Assembly (NCBI RefSeq): GCF_001612745.1
Contig: NZ_BDBA01000076.1
Span: forward strand, 1-54,319
DNA from: Nocardia amamiensis NBRC 102102
Lineage (GTDB): Bacteria; Actinomycetota; Actinomycetes; Mycobacteriales; Mycobacteriaceae
Direction of reading: 5' to 3'
DNA length: 54,319 nucleotides
The notes below the pieces were generated by a model that had not been told where the DNA came from, did not search any database, and saw nothing but the letters and a program-made list of their open reading frames with translations. Of this stretch, positions 1 through 6,932 are shown piece after piece. Position numbers and translations under genes: made by a program. Within the stretch, counting starts at the first letter, position 1. Each line of letters opens with the position of its first letter.

Positions 1-122
1 GTGGTGCGGGCGGGCGTCGGCGTGCTCGTCGCGGTCGAATCATTGCCGCCGCACGCGGCGAGCAGGCCGGTTGCGGCGATCGCCGCAACCACGCCGAATA
101 CCTTTCCACGGGTCCGATGCAT
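1..122 (-). CDS. Lipoprotein, N-terminal fragment (cut by window edge)
   Basis: This is the start of a secreted lipoprotein that runs off the left end of the window. About 40 residues are visible: MHRTRGKVFG, a hydrophobic stretch, the lipobox TGLLAAC with the cysteine near residue 24, then a Gly/Ser/Thr/Pro-rich linker. The ATG at 122 is preceded by AGGAGG with a 10-nt spacer, so the start is well supported. It is predicted to be lipid-modified at the cysteine and anchored on the outer face of the membrane. It follows the LGFP mycolyltransferase on the same strand, separated by a large palindrome, so it probably has its own promoter. The function cannot be told from this fragment. Confidence 0.7.
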   Translation of the reverse strand, partial: MHRTRGKVFGVVAAIAATGLLAACGGNDSTATSTPTPART

Positions 123-169
123 GAATTCTTGTCCTCCTGTGTCTAATTTTGCAGCGCCTGCGGCACTGC

Positions 170-274
170 GTGCTCGCGGCCCTCTCATGGCTCGTGTTCG
201 AGCGGGCGAGACTCGCGCCAACGGCGCATGCGCTTCGCCCGCCCGGACACGAGCCGGGCCGCGAACGGTGCTCG
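170..274. repeat. Large palindromic repeat, copy A
   Basis: A long inverted repeat fills the gap between the LGFP mycolyltransferase stop and the lipoprotein start. The inner arms are 189-210 and 233-255 (about 22 bp; one mismatch and one G-T pair), the outer arms are GTGCTCGCGGCC (170-181) and GGCCGCGAAC (257-266). The reverse complement matches the ends of the element at 4149-4243, so this looks like one copy of a dispersed repeat. It could also terminate transcription of the mycolyltransferase upstream. The rest of the gap (275-451) shows no gene. Confidence 0.7.
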
Positions 275-451
275 TAAGACTCGCACCCGGCGGGGTTGAC
301 ACGTCTTGGAATCGAGCGGTTGGTGGCTCAGCCTTGAAGAGTACGGACTCGATCGGATCCGCGCTTCCGGCCCCCTCCAGGACCAGCGCGGCCGCGAACG
401 GAGGGGCGCCGCCTCGCGTCGCTCACAACCGGGGTGGTGTGGCTGCGGGCC

Positions 452-2323
452 TCAGAGACCGTGAACTTCCGGTTTGCCGTTGCGCACCGTGATGAATCCG
501 GCTTGGAAGTTCTGCTGGATGCCGCCAGGAATGGGAAACTCGTCGCTGATCGGATAGCCGAGTTTGCCGTTCTCGTAACCGGTCTCGTGCCAGGCATCCA
601 GTACCGGACCGTTGCGGACCGCCCAGGCTCCCGACAGCGGGCTCCAATAGATGTTGCCGCCCTCGAAGCGGCTGAACCGGCCGAGATCCTTCAGCGGCTG
701 CTCCTCGGCGACCGGGAAGCCGAGCGGGCTGTTCTCGTAGCCGAGATGGGCGTACTTGCCCAGGATCAAACCCTGGACGCGGTGCACGCCGGTGGCCGGA
801 CTGTAGTAGAACGGGCCGTTCTCGAACGCCTGCACAACGCCGTCTCGGTGCGGCGTCTTGATCTCCGGCGCGGACGGATAGCCTGCGGGGCCGCGCTCGA
901 ACCCCTGCTTGCCCCATTCCTCCAGGATCGCGCCGCGGACCACCTGGGCGCCGGTCTGCGGTGTCCAGTACAGCGAGCCGTGCTGGAAGGTCTGCAGCCT
1001 GCCGCGTCCGTCCTCGAGGGCGCGCTCGTCGCCCGTCGGCAGCCCCAGCGGGCCGCCGGGGCCCATGGCGGCCTGGTAACCGGCGCCGATCATGCCGCCG
1101 ACCGGATAGGCACCGCTGCCCGGCACGAAGAAGACCCGGCCGCCCTTGAAGTCCTGGGCAACGCCGCCCGCCACCGGGTATTCGCCGGTGAGGCACTCGC
1201 CGAGCCAGCCGGCCGCCCCGGTCACCGCGCCGATCGCGCCGCCCGCCTGGCAGGCGGGTTTGCCGAGGTCGACGCCGAGCGCGGTCGCGGCCTGCTGCCA
1301 GGACTGGCGCATCTCGAAATCCCAGTACGGCCAGGAGTGGGTGCCGGACGGGCGGTAGTTCACCTGCGCCGGAATGGCCGAGTTGGCCAGTTTGGTGACG
1401 AAGTTCTGCGACGTGAGCCGGGACAGTATCTCCAGGCCCATGCCCGCGAAGTTGGTGCTCACCCCAGGGATGGACGAGGCTTGGTCGAAGGGACCGATCG
1501 CACCGCTGCCGCTGGACACGTAGAGACTGACGCCCCGCAGTTTGTCGGCCAGCGCGTACGGGTCGTGTGCTTCCCATTCCGTGCTCGTCGGCGGGCCCCA
1601 CATGGCGGCGGAGTCGAAACCGCCCGCGTCACGCATGGCGAACTGGATGGCCTGCGGCATGCCCAGCGTGGTCGTGGTCAGGAAACCGGAATAGGACGCG
1701 GCGTGCCGCACGAATCCGGGATTGCGCGCGGCGAGGAACATGGCGGCCGTGCCGCCCATCGACAGGCCCTCCATGCCCCGCACATCCGATGCGCGCCACT
1801 GACCCTCCAGCAGCGGCGGGAGCTCCTTGGTCAGGAAGGTCTCCCACTTGTAGTTGCGGCCGTTGTTCGGCTCCAGCCAGTCGGAGTAGAAACTGGACTG
1901 GCCACCGACCGGCAGCACCACGGTGACATTCTTGTCGGCGAAGAACTCCACCGCCCCGGCCTCTTTGGTCCAGCCGCTCTCGTCCTCGGTGGCGCGCAGC
2001 CCGTCGAGCAGGAACAAGACCGGGAAACGGGCCTCCGGCCTTGCGTTCCAGTCCCTGGCCAGCAGCAGCTGCACTTGAATCGGCGCGCCCATGGACGGCG
2101 AGATCACCCACAGCGCGACGCGACGGTCGCTGAGCCAGTGAACCTTCTGCACGACCGGCGCGGCCGACACCGCGGCGGGCTGCGCGACGGCGGGAGGGGC
2201 AACCGACAGGCCGGCGGCTAGCGGGACCACCAAAGCGGTGGCGAGCAGCGCGAGCCGCCTGCGTGCCGAACGAGCGACGAGGCGCTCGAATTTGCCCCAG
2301 CTACCGCGCGTTATCCCTGTCAC
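452..2323 (-). CDS. Mycolyltransferase (antigen 85 family) with C-terminal LGFP repeats
   Basis: A secreted serine esterase-fold enzyme expected to transfer mycolic acid between trehalose monomycolate and arabinogalactan or trehalose. It has 623 residues: a twin-Arg-like basic start and hydrophobic segment (about 20-48), an antigen 85 domain (about 65-345), then about five LGFP-type repeats (about 365-615; visible cores YPVAGG, LGLPTGDE, AGYPSAPE, LGFPVAEE, LGYPISDE). The expected triad is Ser188 in GLSMGG, Glu298 and His329 in GTHSW; DGLRA at 107-111 matches the substrate loop. LGFP repeats occur in corynebacterial PS1-type mycolyltransferases and are thought to bind the wall. The start is GTG at 2323. 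It is nearly twice the usual antigen 85 length because of the tail. Confidence 0.92.
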   Translation of the reverse strand: MTGITRGSWGKFERLVARSARRRLALLATALVVPLAAGLSVAPPAVAQPAAVSAAPVVQKVHWLSDRRVALWVISPSMGAPIQVQLLLARDWNARPEARFPVLFLLDGLRATEDESGWTKEAGAVEFFADKNVTVVLPVGGQSSFYSDWLEPNNGRNYKWETFLTKELPPLLEGQWRASDVRGMEGLSMGGTAAMFLAARNPGFVRHAASYSGFLTTTTLGMPQAIQFAMRDAGGFDSAAMWGPPTSTEWEAHDPYALADKLRGVSLYVSSGSGAIGPFDQASSIPGVSTNFAGMGLEILSRLTSQNFVTKLANSAIPAQVNYRPSGTHSWPYWDFEMRQSWQQAATALGVDLGKPACQAGGAIGAVTGAAGWLGECLTGEYPVAGGVAQDFKGGRVFFVPGSGAYPVGGMIGAGYQAAMGPGGPLGLPTGDERALEDGRGRLQTFQHGSLYWTPQTGAQVVRGAILEEWGKQGFERGPAGYPSAPEIKTPHRDGVVQAFENGPFYYSPATGVHRVQGLILGKYAHLGYENSPLGFPVAEEQPLKDLGRFSRFEGGNIYWSPLSGAWAVRNGPVLDAWHETGYENGKLGYPISDEFPIPGGIQQNFQAGFITVRNGKPEVHGL

Positions 2324-2415
2324 ATGAGCTTTGTACTCCGGTTACGGCGGGGTTCATGCGAGACACGCGCTGCACAGCAAACTCTGTCCGCTTCGGTCGA
2401 GCCCCCCAAACGCAA

Positions 2416-2447
2416 TTCAGGCCGCACCGAGATCGGTGCGGCCTGAA
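2416..2447 (-). terminator. Terminator hairpin after the 346-aa mycolyltransferase
   Basis: A perfect 15-bp inverted repeat with a 2-nt loop (arms 2416-2430 and 2433-2447) begins 21 nt past the stop codon at 2468. There is no clear U tract, as is common for actinobacterial terminators. Confidence 0.75.
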
Positions 2448-2467
2448 CGCGTCAGGAGCGAATCAGA

Positions 2468-3508
2468 TCACCAGCCGCCGGTGGCGTCCAGGATCATGTT
2501 GCGCGAGGCGAACAGCTGGCCCTCCCAGTACTTCCAGGAGTGGGTGCCCGCGGCCGGGAAGTCGAACCGGGCCGGGATGCCGAGCGAGTTCAGGCGAGCC
2601 TGGAACGCCCGGGTGTTCACCAGCGAAAGCGCTTCCAGTGCCATCGCGTTGCCGGTGTTGTACACGCCGACCGCCGAGTTCGGCTGGTCGTGCTGGCCCG
2701 GCAGGCCGCTGGCCGCCGAGATGTACATGGGCAGGCCGCGCAGCTGCGGCGCGAAGACGAACGGGTCCATCCGCAGCCACTGGGAGCTCCACGGCGCCGC
2801 CATCGAGTCGACGTTGTAGCGGCCCGCGTCGAGCATCGCGATGCGGATCGCCTCGCGCATGCCCGGCGCCGAGATGTTCAGGTAGCCCGAGTAGGAGGCA
2901 GCGAACTTGAACTGGTCGCGGTGGTAGGCCGCCAGCGCCAGCGCAGCGCTACCGCCCATGGACAGGCCGACGACCGCGTTGTTGGTGCGCGAAACGCCGT
3001 AGCCCTCCAGGAAGGCCGGGAGTTCCTTGGTGAGGAAGGTCTCCCACTTGTAGGTGGTCTTCTGGCCGTTCAGGTTCGACGGCGCGTACCAGTCGGCGTA
3101 GAAGCTGGACTGGCCGCCGACCGGCATCACCAGGGTGATGTTGTCGTTGCCGAACTGCTGCAACGCGTTGGTCTCGAACGACCAGGCATTGCGGTCGTCC
3201 CGGGCACGCAGGCCGTCGAGCAGGTAGAGCGCCGCGTTGCCGCCGCGCGAGGCCCACTGCACCTGGACCTTGATCGGACCCATGCTCGAGGGAACCATCA
3301 GGTCCTCGAAACCACCCGCGGGTGCCCGCAACACCGGCGCATGCGCCGATGGTGCTGCGGTGGCGAGGGTCGGGGTCGCCAGTCCGGCGGCGGTCGGTAG
3401 CGCCAGTACGGCGGCACCGACAGCCAGAATTCGATTACGCCAACCGCGAGGCGCGCCTCGCCGTCCCGACTGTGTTCTCTTCGGCGCGGCCGCCCTGCCG
3501 AAACGCAT
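2468..3508 (-). CDS. Mycolyltransferase, antigen 85 family
   Basis: A 346-residue secreted mycolyltransferase of normal family length. The first 52 residues are an Arg-rich start followed by a hydrophobic export signal (about 26-52). The predicted catalytic residues are Ser183 in GLSMGG, Glu292 and His323 in GTHSW, with DGLRA at 98-102 and PVGGQSSFYADW at 129-140. Of the four copies here this one, with the LGFP protein, keeps the canonical GTHSW histidine motif. ATG at 3508 is preceded by a GCAGGA-like ribosome site. Its own terminator lies downstream and a 770-bp gap upstream, so it is probably transcribed alone. It is a good antigen 85A/B/C-type enzyme; which mycobacterial paralogue it matches cannot be judged here. 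Confidence 0.93.
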   Translation of the reverse strand: MRFGRAAAPKRTQSGRRGAPRGWRNRILAVGAAVLALPTAAGLATPTLATAAPSAHAPVLRAPAGGFEDLMVPSSMGPIKVQVQWASRGGNAALYLLDGLRARDDRNAWSFETNALQQFGNDNITLVMPVGGQSSFYADWYAPSNLNGQKTTYKWETFLTKELPAFLEGYGVSRTNNAVVGLSMGGSAALALAAYHRDQFKFAASYSGYLNISAPGMREAIRIAMLDAGRYNVDSMAAPWSSQWLRMDPFVFAPQLRGLPMYISAASGLPGQHDQPNSAVGVYNTGNAMALEALSLVNTRAFQARLNSLGIPARFDFPAAGTHSWKYWEGQLFASRNMILDATGGW

Positions 3509-4148
3509 GAATCCTGCTCTCTTTCTGCTGTTGTGGTGCCACTCGGCGCCCGTAGGGGCGAAGCGGCACCCGTGTTGCCAACGAGACGCATATCACGGGC
3601 ACGGTCCCGACTATCCGGTCCTGTGACGGCGCTACAACGATCTGGTCACACTTGCGCTCGCTGGACGATATTCGACGCCCCTCGCTTTAGCAAGGTCGGG
3701 TCTTTCCAGTAGTCGAAATCCGTCCGTCCACACAAGGTAATGGTGCGGTGACCATATCGCGTTCAGAGGGCGATGTCGTGTTGAAAGCCAGGATATTTCA
3801 GGTGCCTGGCCGGAACTGTCACCAACCCGCGGTGTTGCCGGAGCGGCGGCTCTCGACCTCGAGGAGGCGGGCCGAAGGCGCACCATCAGCCAAAACCAGG
3901 CTCATCGCCACGAGACGCAACCGTGATCAAGCCCGTGATCTGCTGTGATAGCCGCTGTGAACAGATGCGCGACCAAGAACCCGATGCCGCGCCCACCCAG
4001 CAGCAACTCTTCAGTCAACTGGTGATGCCGAGGCTGGCTGCCATTTGCGGTCAGCTGGCGCCGGACACCACAGGCCAAGAGTCCTGCGGCGGCCGCTCGA
4101 GCGGTGGCCCAACCGTCATTTTCGAGCGCAGCGAGACAAGCATTGATC
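3509..4148. other. Long non-coding gap upstream of a mycolyltransferase gene
   Basis: No convincing gene is seen in this 640-bp stretch. An imperfect hairpin (about 3537-3572; arms GGTGCC and GGCACC with inner CGCCC/GGGCG) would lie in the 5' leader of the gene that starts at 3508. The short frames present have no family resemblance or good ribosome sites. The promoter of the 346-aa mycolyltransferase must be in the first part. Confidence 0.5.
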
Positions 4149-4243
4149 GTTCGCGGCCCGGCTCGCGTCTGATCGGCCGACACGCACGCGACGAAGTCGC
4201 AAGCGGCGGTCGCACAGACGCGAGCCACAAGGGGGCCGCGAAC
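4149..4243. repeat. Large palindromic repeat, copy B
   Basis: Nested perfect arms: GTTCGCGGCC (4149-4158) pairs with GGCCGCGAAC (4234-4243), and GGCTCGCGTCTG (4160-4171) pairs with CAGACGCGAGCC (4215-4226). The core holds a small GCGAC/GTCGC hairpin. The ends match the reverse complement of copy A at 170-274, including the unpaired stretch before GGGCCGCGA. It lies just past the stop of the mycolyltransferase ending at 4279. Confidence 0.75.
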
Positions 4244-4245
4244 AC

Positions 4246-4264
4246 GCGGCGCCGCAGGCGCCGC
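4246..4264 (-). terminator. Short GC hairpin after a mycolyltransferase gene
   Basis: GCGGCGCC (4246-4253) and GGCGCCGC (4257-4264) form a perfect 8-bp stem with a 3-nt loop, 15 nt past the stop at 4279. With the larger palindrome just beyond, it is a likely transcription end. Confidence 0.55.
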
Positions 4265-4278
4265 AAATCAAACACAGC

Positions 4279-5343
4279 TCAGCCGATGTTCGCCGACATG
4301 TCCGGAATCATCCGCATTGCCTCGTCCGCCCAGTTGTTCCAGGCGTGAATGCCGTAGGGCGGGAAAGAGTAGACAGCGTTGCCGCCACCCAGCGTGGCCA
4401 TCCGGACTTGGAATGCCCGGGTGTTCGCCAGCGCGAGCGTCTCCAGGCCCATGCCGTTGAGGGTGCTGAAACTCGGCAGGTCGGTCACGGAGGGCAGGCC
4501 GCTGGCGGCCGCGATCCACAGCCGCGTGCCGTTGCGAACCAGATTGGGTGCGAAGACGAACGGGTCCATCCGCAGCCACTGCGGGCCCCACGGCGGCGCC
4601 ATCGAGTCGACGTTGTAGCCGCCCGCGTCCATCATGGCCGCGCGAATCGCCTCACGCATGCCGGGCGCGGAGATGTTCAAGTAGCCGGAGAACGAACCGG
4701 CGTAGCTGAACTGGTCGGGGTGGTAGGCCGCCAGGGTGAGCGCGGCGCTGCCACCCATCGACAGACCGAACGCGCCATTGCGGTTGGGGTTGAACCCGAG
4801 CCGGTCGCGCAGCGCCCGGCGCAGGTTGTCGGTCAGGAACGTCTCCCACTGGTACCGGTAGCTCTTGCCCGGTCCGCCGGCGAACCCGTCGAGTATTCCG
4901 GAGCCGGTGCTCGAACCAGAGCCGGCCGGGACGCCGAAGAATTCGCTCGCCGCGTTCCAGTCGGCGTAGAAACTCGACATGCCGCCGACCGGCATGACCA
5001 CGTTGATGTTGTTCCGGGCCAGGACGTCCGGGATGTTGGTCTCGATCTCCCAGCCGTTCAGGTGCTCCGGGGCCCGCATGCCGTCCAGCACGTAGGCGAC
5101 TCGACGGGTGTTGCCGTCCGCGGCGCGCAGAATCCGCGACTTGATCGGTCCCATGGGCGAATCGACCCAGAAGTCGAAGGCGGCGGGGTTGAATGCCGCC
5201 GACGCCGAGGCGCCGATACCCGCGATGGTCGTTCCGAGCGGTAGCAGCATTGCCACAGCGACACCGAGAACGAACCGCCGCAACCACGAACCGGTGGATC
5301 GAGACCTACCGGGACCGCGTTTCCAGCGCGCACTTCCCATCAC
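4279..5343 (-). CDS. Mycolyltransferase, antigen 85 family, variant histidine motif
   Basis: A 354-residue exported mycolyltransferase. It has a basic start, a hydrophobic signal (about 24-50) and the alpha/beta hydrolase domain. The predicted triad is Ser195 in GLSMGG, Glu301 and His333. The histidine sits in GIHAWNNW, not the usual GTHSW. A Gly/Ser-rich insertion (about 137-162) follows FYADWN and is missing from the 346-aa copy. GTG at 5343 and ATG at 5340 are both possible starts behind GAGGGAAAGG; the GTG gives the better spacing. It is closest to the next gene upstream (5640-6707), with the same insertion and the same C-terminus SANIG, which suggests a local duplication. Confidence 0.9.
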   Translation of the reverse strand: MMGSARWKRGPGRSRSTGSWLRRFVLGVAVAMLLPLGTTIAGIGASASAAFNPAAFDFWVDSPMGPIKSRILRAADGNTRRVAYVLDGMRAPEHLNGWEIETNIPDVLARNNINVVMPVGGMSSFYADWNAASEFFGVPAGSGSSTGSGILDGFAGGPGKSYRYQWETFLTDNLRRALRDRLGFNPNRNGAFGLSMGGSAALTLAAYHPDQFSYAGSFSGYLNISAPGMREAIRAAMMDAGGYNVDSMAPPWGPQWLRMDPFVFAPNLVRNGTRLWIAAASGLPSVTDLPSFSTLNGMGLETLALANTRAFQVRMATLGGGNAVYSFPPYGIHAWNNWADEAMRMIPDMSANIG

Positions 5344-5579
5344 ATCCGACCTTTCCCTCGTGCGACATGCTCGGCAAACATCTAGCGACCTTCACCGGCG
5401 CCCTCGTCGGACTCCGATACCGACGTCAGTCATGAAACGGACGAATCTACCTCGATCCATGTTGTTCACGTATCAATCGGAAACGAATGCCTTCATGTTG
5501 CTGGATAGTGATCCGGTGCACAACTACCGAGGCGTTTCGTCTTCGTATTCGTTGCACGGGAAATCCGGGACGCCTCCAG

Positions 5580-5621
5580 AAAAAGACCGACCGCCCTGCA
5601 CCAGAGGCACAGAGCGGTCGG
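5580..5621 (-). terminator. Rho-independent terminator with U tract
   Basis: CCGACCGC (5587-5594) pairs with GCGGTCGG (5614-5621), 19-nt loop, and on the minus strand is followed by a run of five T (5584-5580). It starts 19 nt past the stop of the gene ending at 5640. Confidence 0.7.
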
Positions 5622-5639
5622 GGTTCGCTTACCGGATAC

Positions 5640-6707
5640 CTACCCGATGTTCGCGGACAGGTCCGGGATCATCCGATAGACCTCATCAGCCCAGTAGTTC
5701 CAGTTGTGCACGCCAACGGCCGGGAAGTCGTAAGTGACATTGCCCGCGCCGAGCGTCAGCATCCGCACTTGGAACGCGCGAGTGTTGGCCAGCGCCAACG
5801 CTTCGAGCCCCATGGCGTTGAGCGTGTTGAAGCTCAGGCCGTCGGCCGCGCTCGGCAGGCCGCTGCCCGCGGAAACCCACAGGCGGGTGTTGTTGGCCTT
5901 CAGCCGCGGCGCGAAGACGAACGGGTCCATCCGCAGCCACTGCGGGCCCCACGGCGGCGCCATGGCGTCGATGTTGTAGCCGCCCGCATCCAGCATGGCG
6001 ACGCGCAGCGCCTCGCGCATGCCCGGCGCGGAGACGTTCAGGTACCCGGAGTACGAACCGGCGTAACGGAATTGGTCGGGGTGGTAGGCCGCCAGCGTCA
6101 GCGCGGCGCTGCCGCCCATGGACAGGCCGAACACGCCGTTGCCGTTCGGGTTGAAGCCGAGCCGGTCGCGCAGTGCCCAGCGCAGGTGCTTGGTGAGGAA
6201 GGTTTCCCACTTGTAGGTGCTGGTCTTGCCCGGGCCACCCGCGGAGCCGGTCAGCAGGCCCGAACCCGAGTTCGCCGAACCGCTGGAGGAGGAGCCCGCA
6301 CTGCCGAGACCGAAGAAGTCGCTCGGACCGTTCCAGTCGGCGTAGAAGCTGGATTGACCGCCGACCGGCATGACCACGTTGATGTTCCACTTGGTCAGCT
6401 CGCGCGCGACCTCGGTGTCGATCTCCCAGCCGCTCAGGTCGTTCCGCGCCCGCATGCCGTCCAGCGCGTACACCACGCGCCCGGTGTTGCCGTCGGCGGC
6501 ACGGAAGATGCGCGACTTGATCGGCCCCATTTCGGAATCGACCCAGAAGTCGAAACCGTCCGGATTGAACGCGGCGGACGCCGGGGCGGCAGGACCTGCC
6601 ACCGACACCCCGAGCGGTAGCAGAACAGCCAGCGATACCAGCATGGACCGCTTGAGCCAGAAGCCTGCTCTTCGAGTATTCAGACGACGCCCGATAACGC
6701 CTCGCAT
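5640..6707 (-). CDS. Mycolyltransferase, antigen 85 family, variant histidine motif
   Basis: A 355-residue exported mycolyltransferase, the copy next to aftB, which is where fbpA sits in M. tuberculosis. Signal segment about 20-46; predicted catalytic Ser196 in GLSMGG, Glu302 and His334 in GVHNWNYW, again unlike the canonical GTHSW. It shares the Gly/Ser-rich insertion (about 134-162, here SAGSSSSGSANSGSG) with its downstream neighbour. ATG at 6707 was chosen over a GTG at 6755 because AAAGG lies 9 nt before it and the longer form would add a non-signal-like extension. A dyad at 6852-6877 lies in the promoter region. Function by family; which acceptor each paralogue prefers is not visible. 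Confidence 0.9.
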   Translation of the reverse strand: MRGVIGRRLNTRRAGFWLKRSMLVSLAVLLPLGVSVAGPAAPASAAFNPDGFDFWVDSEMGPIKSRIFRAADGNTGRVVYALDGMRARNDLSGWEIDTEVARELTKWNINVVMPVGGQSSFYADWNGPSDFFGLGSAGSSSSGSANSGSGLLTGSAGGPGKTSTYKWETFLTKHLRWALRDRLGFNPNGNGVFGLSMGGSAALTLAAYHPDQFRYAGSYSGYLNVSAPGMREALRVAMLDAGGYNIDAMAPPWGPQWLRMDPFVFAPRLKANNTRLWVSAGSGLPSAADGLSFNTLNAMGLEALALANTRAFQVRMLTLGAGNVTYDFPAVGVHNWNYWADEVYRMIPDLSANIG

Positions 6708-6851
6708 CAGTTTCAACCTTTCGTTCCACAAGCGACAGCGGCAAGCCGTCCACACGGTCGAACCCGCCTGTGCCCACGACCGGTGGACGCCACGGCCGGG
6801 CCTACGGTCGTAGCGTATATCGGTATCGACGCGCGGACGTTATCAAAAAGA

Positions 6852-6877
6852 GATAAAGCGGCGTACACCACTTTATC
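6852..6877. promoter_or_regulatory. Inverted repeat in a mycolyltransferase promoter region
   Basis: GATAAAGCGG (6852-6861) and CCACTTTATC (6868-6877) form arms matching at 9 of 10 positions with a 6-nt spacer, in an unusually AT-rich patch about 145 bp upstream of the start at 6707. Nearby minus-strand TTGATA and TATACG could be promoter elements. It looks like a binding site for a dimeric regulator; the regulator is unknown. Confidence 0.5.
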
Positions 6878-6890
6878 CGACTCCCACGAC

Positions 6891-6920
6891 GGGCCCGGCT
6901 CAGCGCGCTGGATCGGGCCC
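6891..6920 (-). terminator. Terminator hairpin at the end of the glf-aftB operon
   Basis: GGGCCCG arms (from 6891 and to 6920) plus CAGCG/CGCTG in the centre form a 30-nt dyad with a 3-nt internal mismatch, 13 nt past the aftB stop at 6933. Confidence 0.65.
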
Positions 6921-6932
6921 ATCCTCGGCAGT

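Noticed and set aside
434..2221. Long open frame on the plus strand opposite the LGFP mycolyltransferase
   Set aside because: It mirrors a GC-rich gene with clear family motifs on the minus strand; its own protein is Arg/Ala/Gly-rich with no recognisable domain.
3534..3573. Third copy of the GTGCCACTC palindromic repeat
   Set aside because: It shares the outer GTGCCACTC but lacks the inner CACGGAG and GCCGCA blocks, so similarity may be chance.
3923..4348. Possible plus-strand gene in the gap between mycolyltransferases
   Set aside because: It runs through the palindromic repeat and into the end of the mycolyltransferase gene, with no ribosome site or family resemblance.
5640..6755. Longer form of the mycolyltransferase starting at GTG 6755
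   Set aside because: The extra 16 residues are not signal-like, while ATG 6707 has AAAGG upstream and matches the paralogue.
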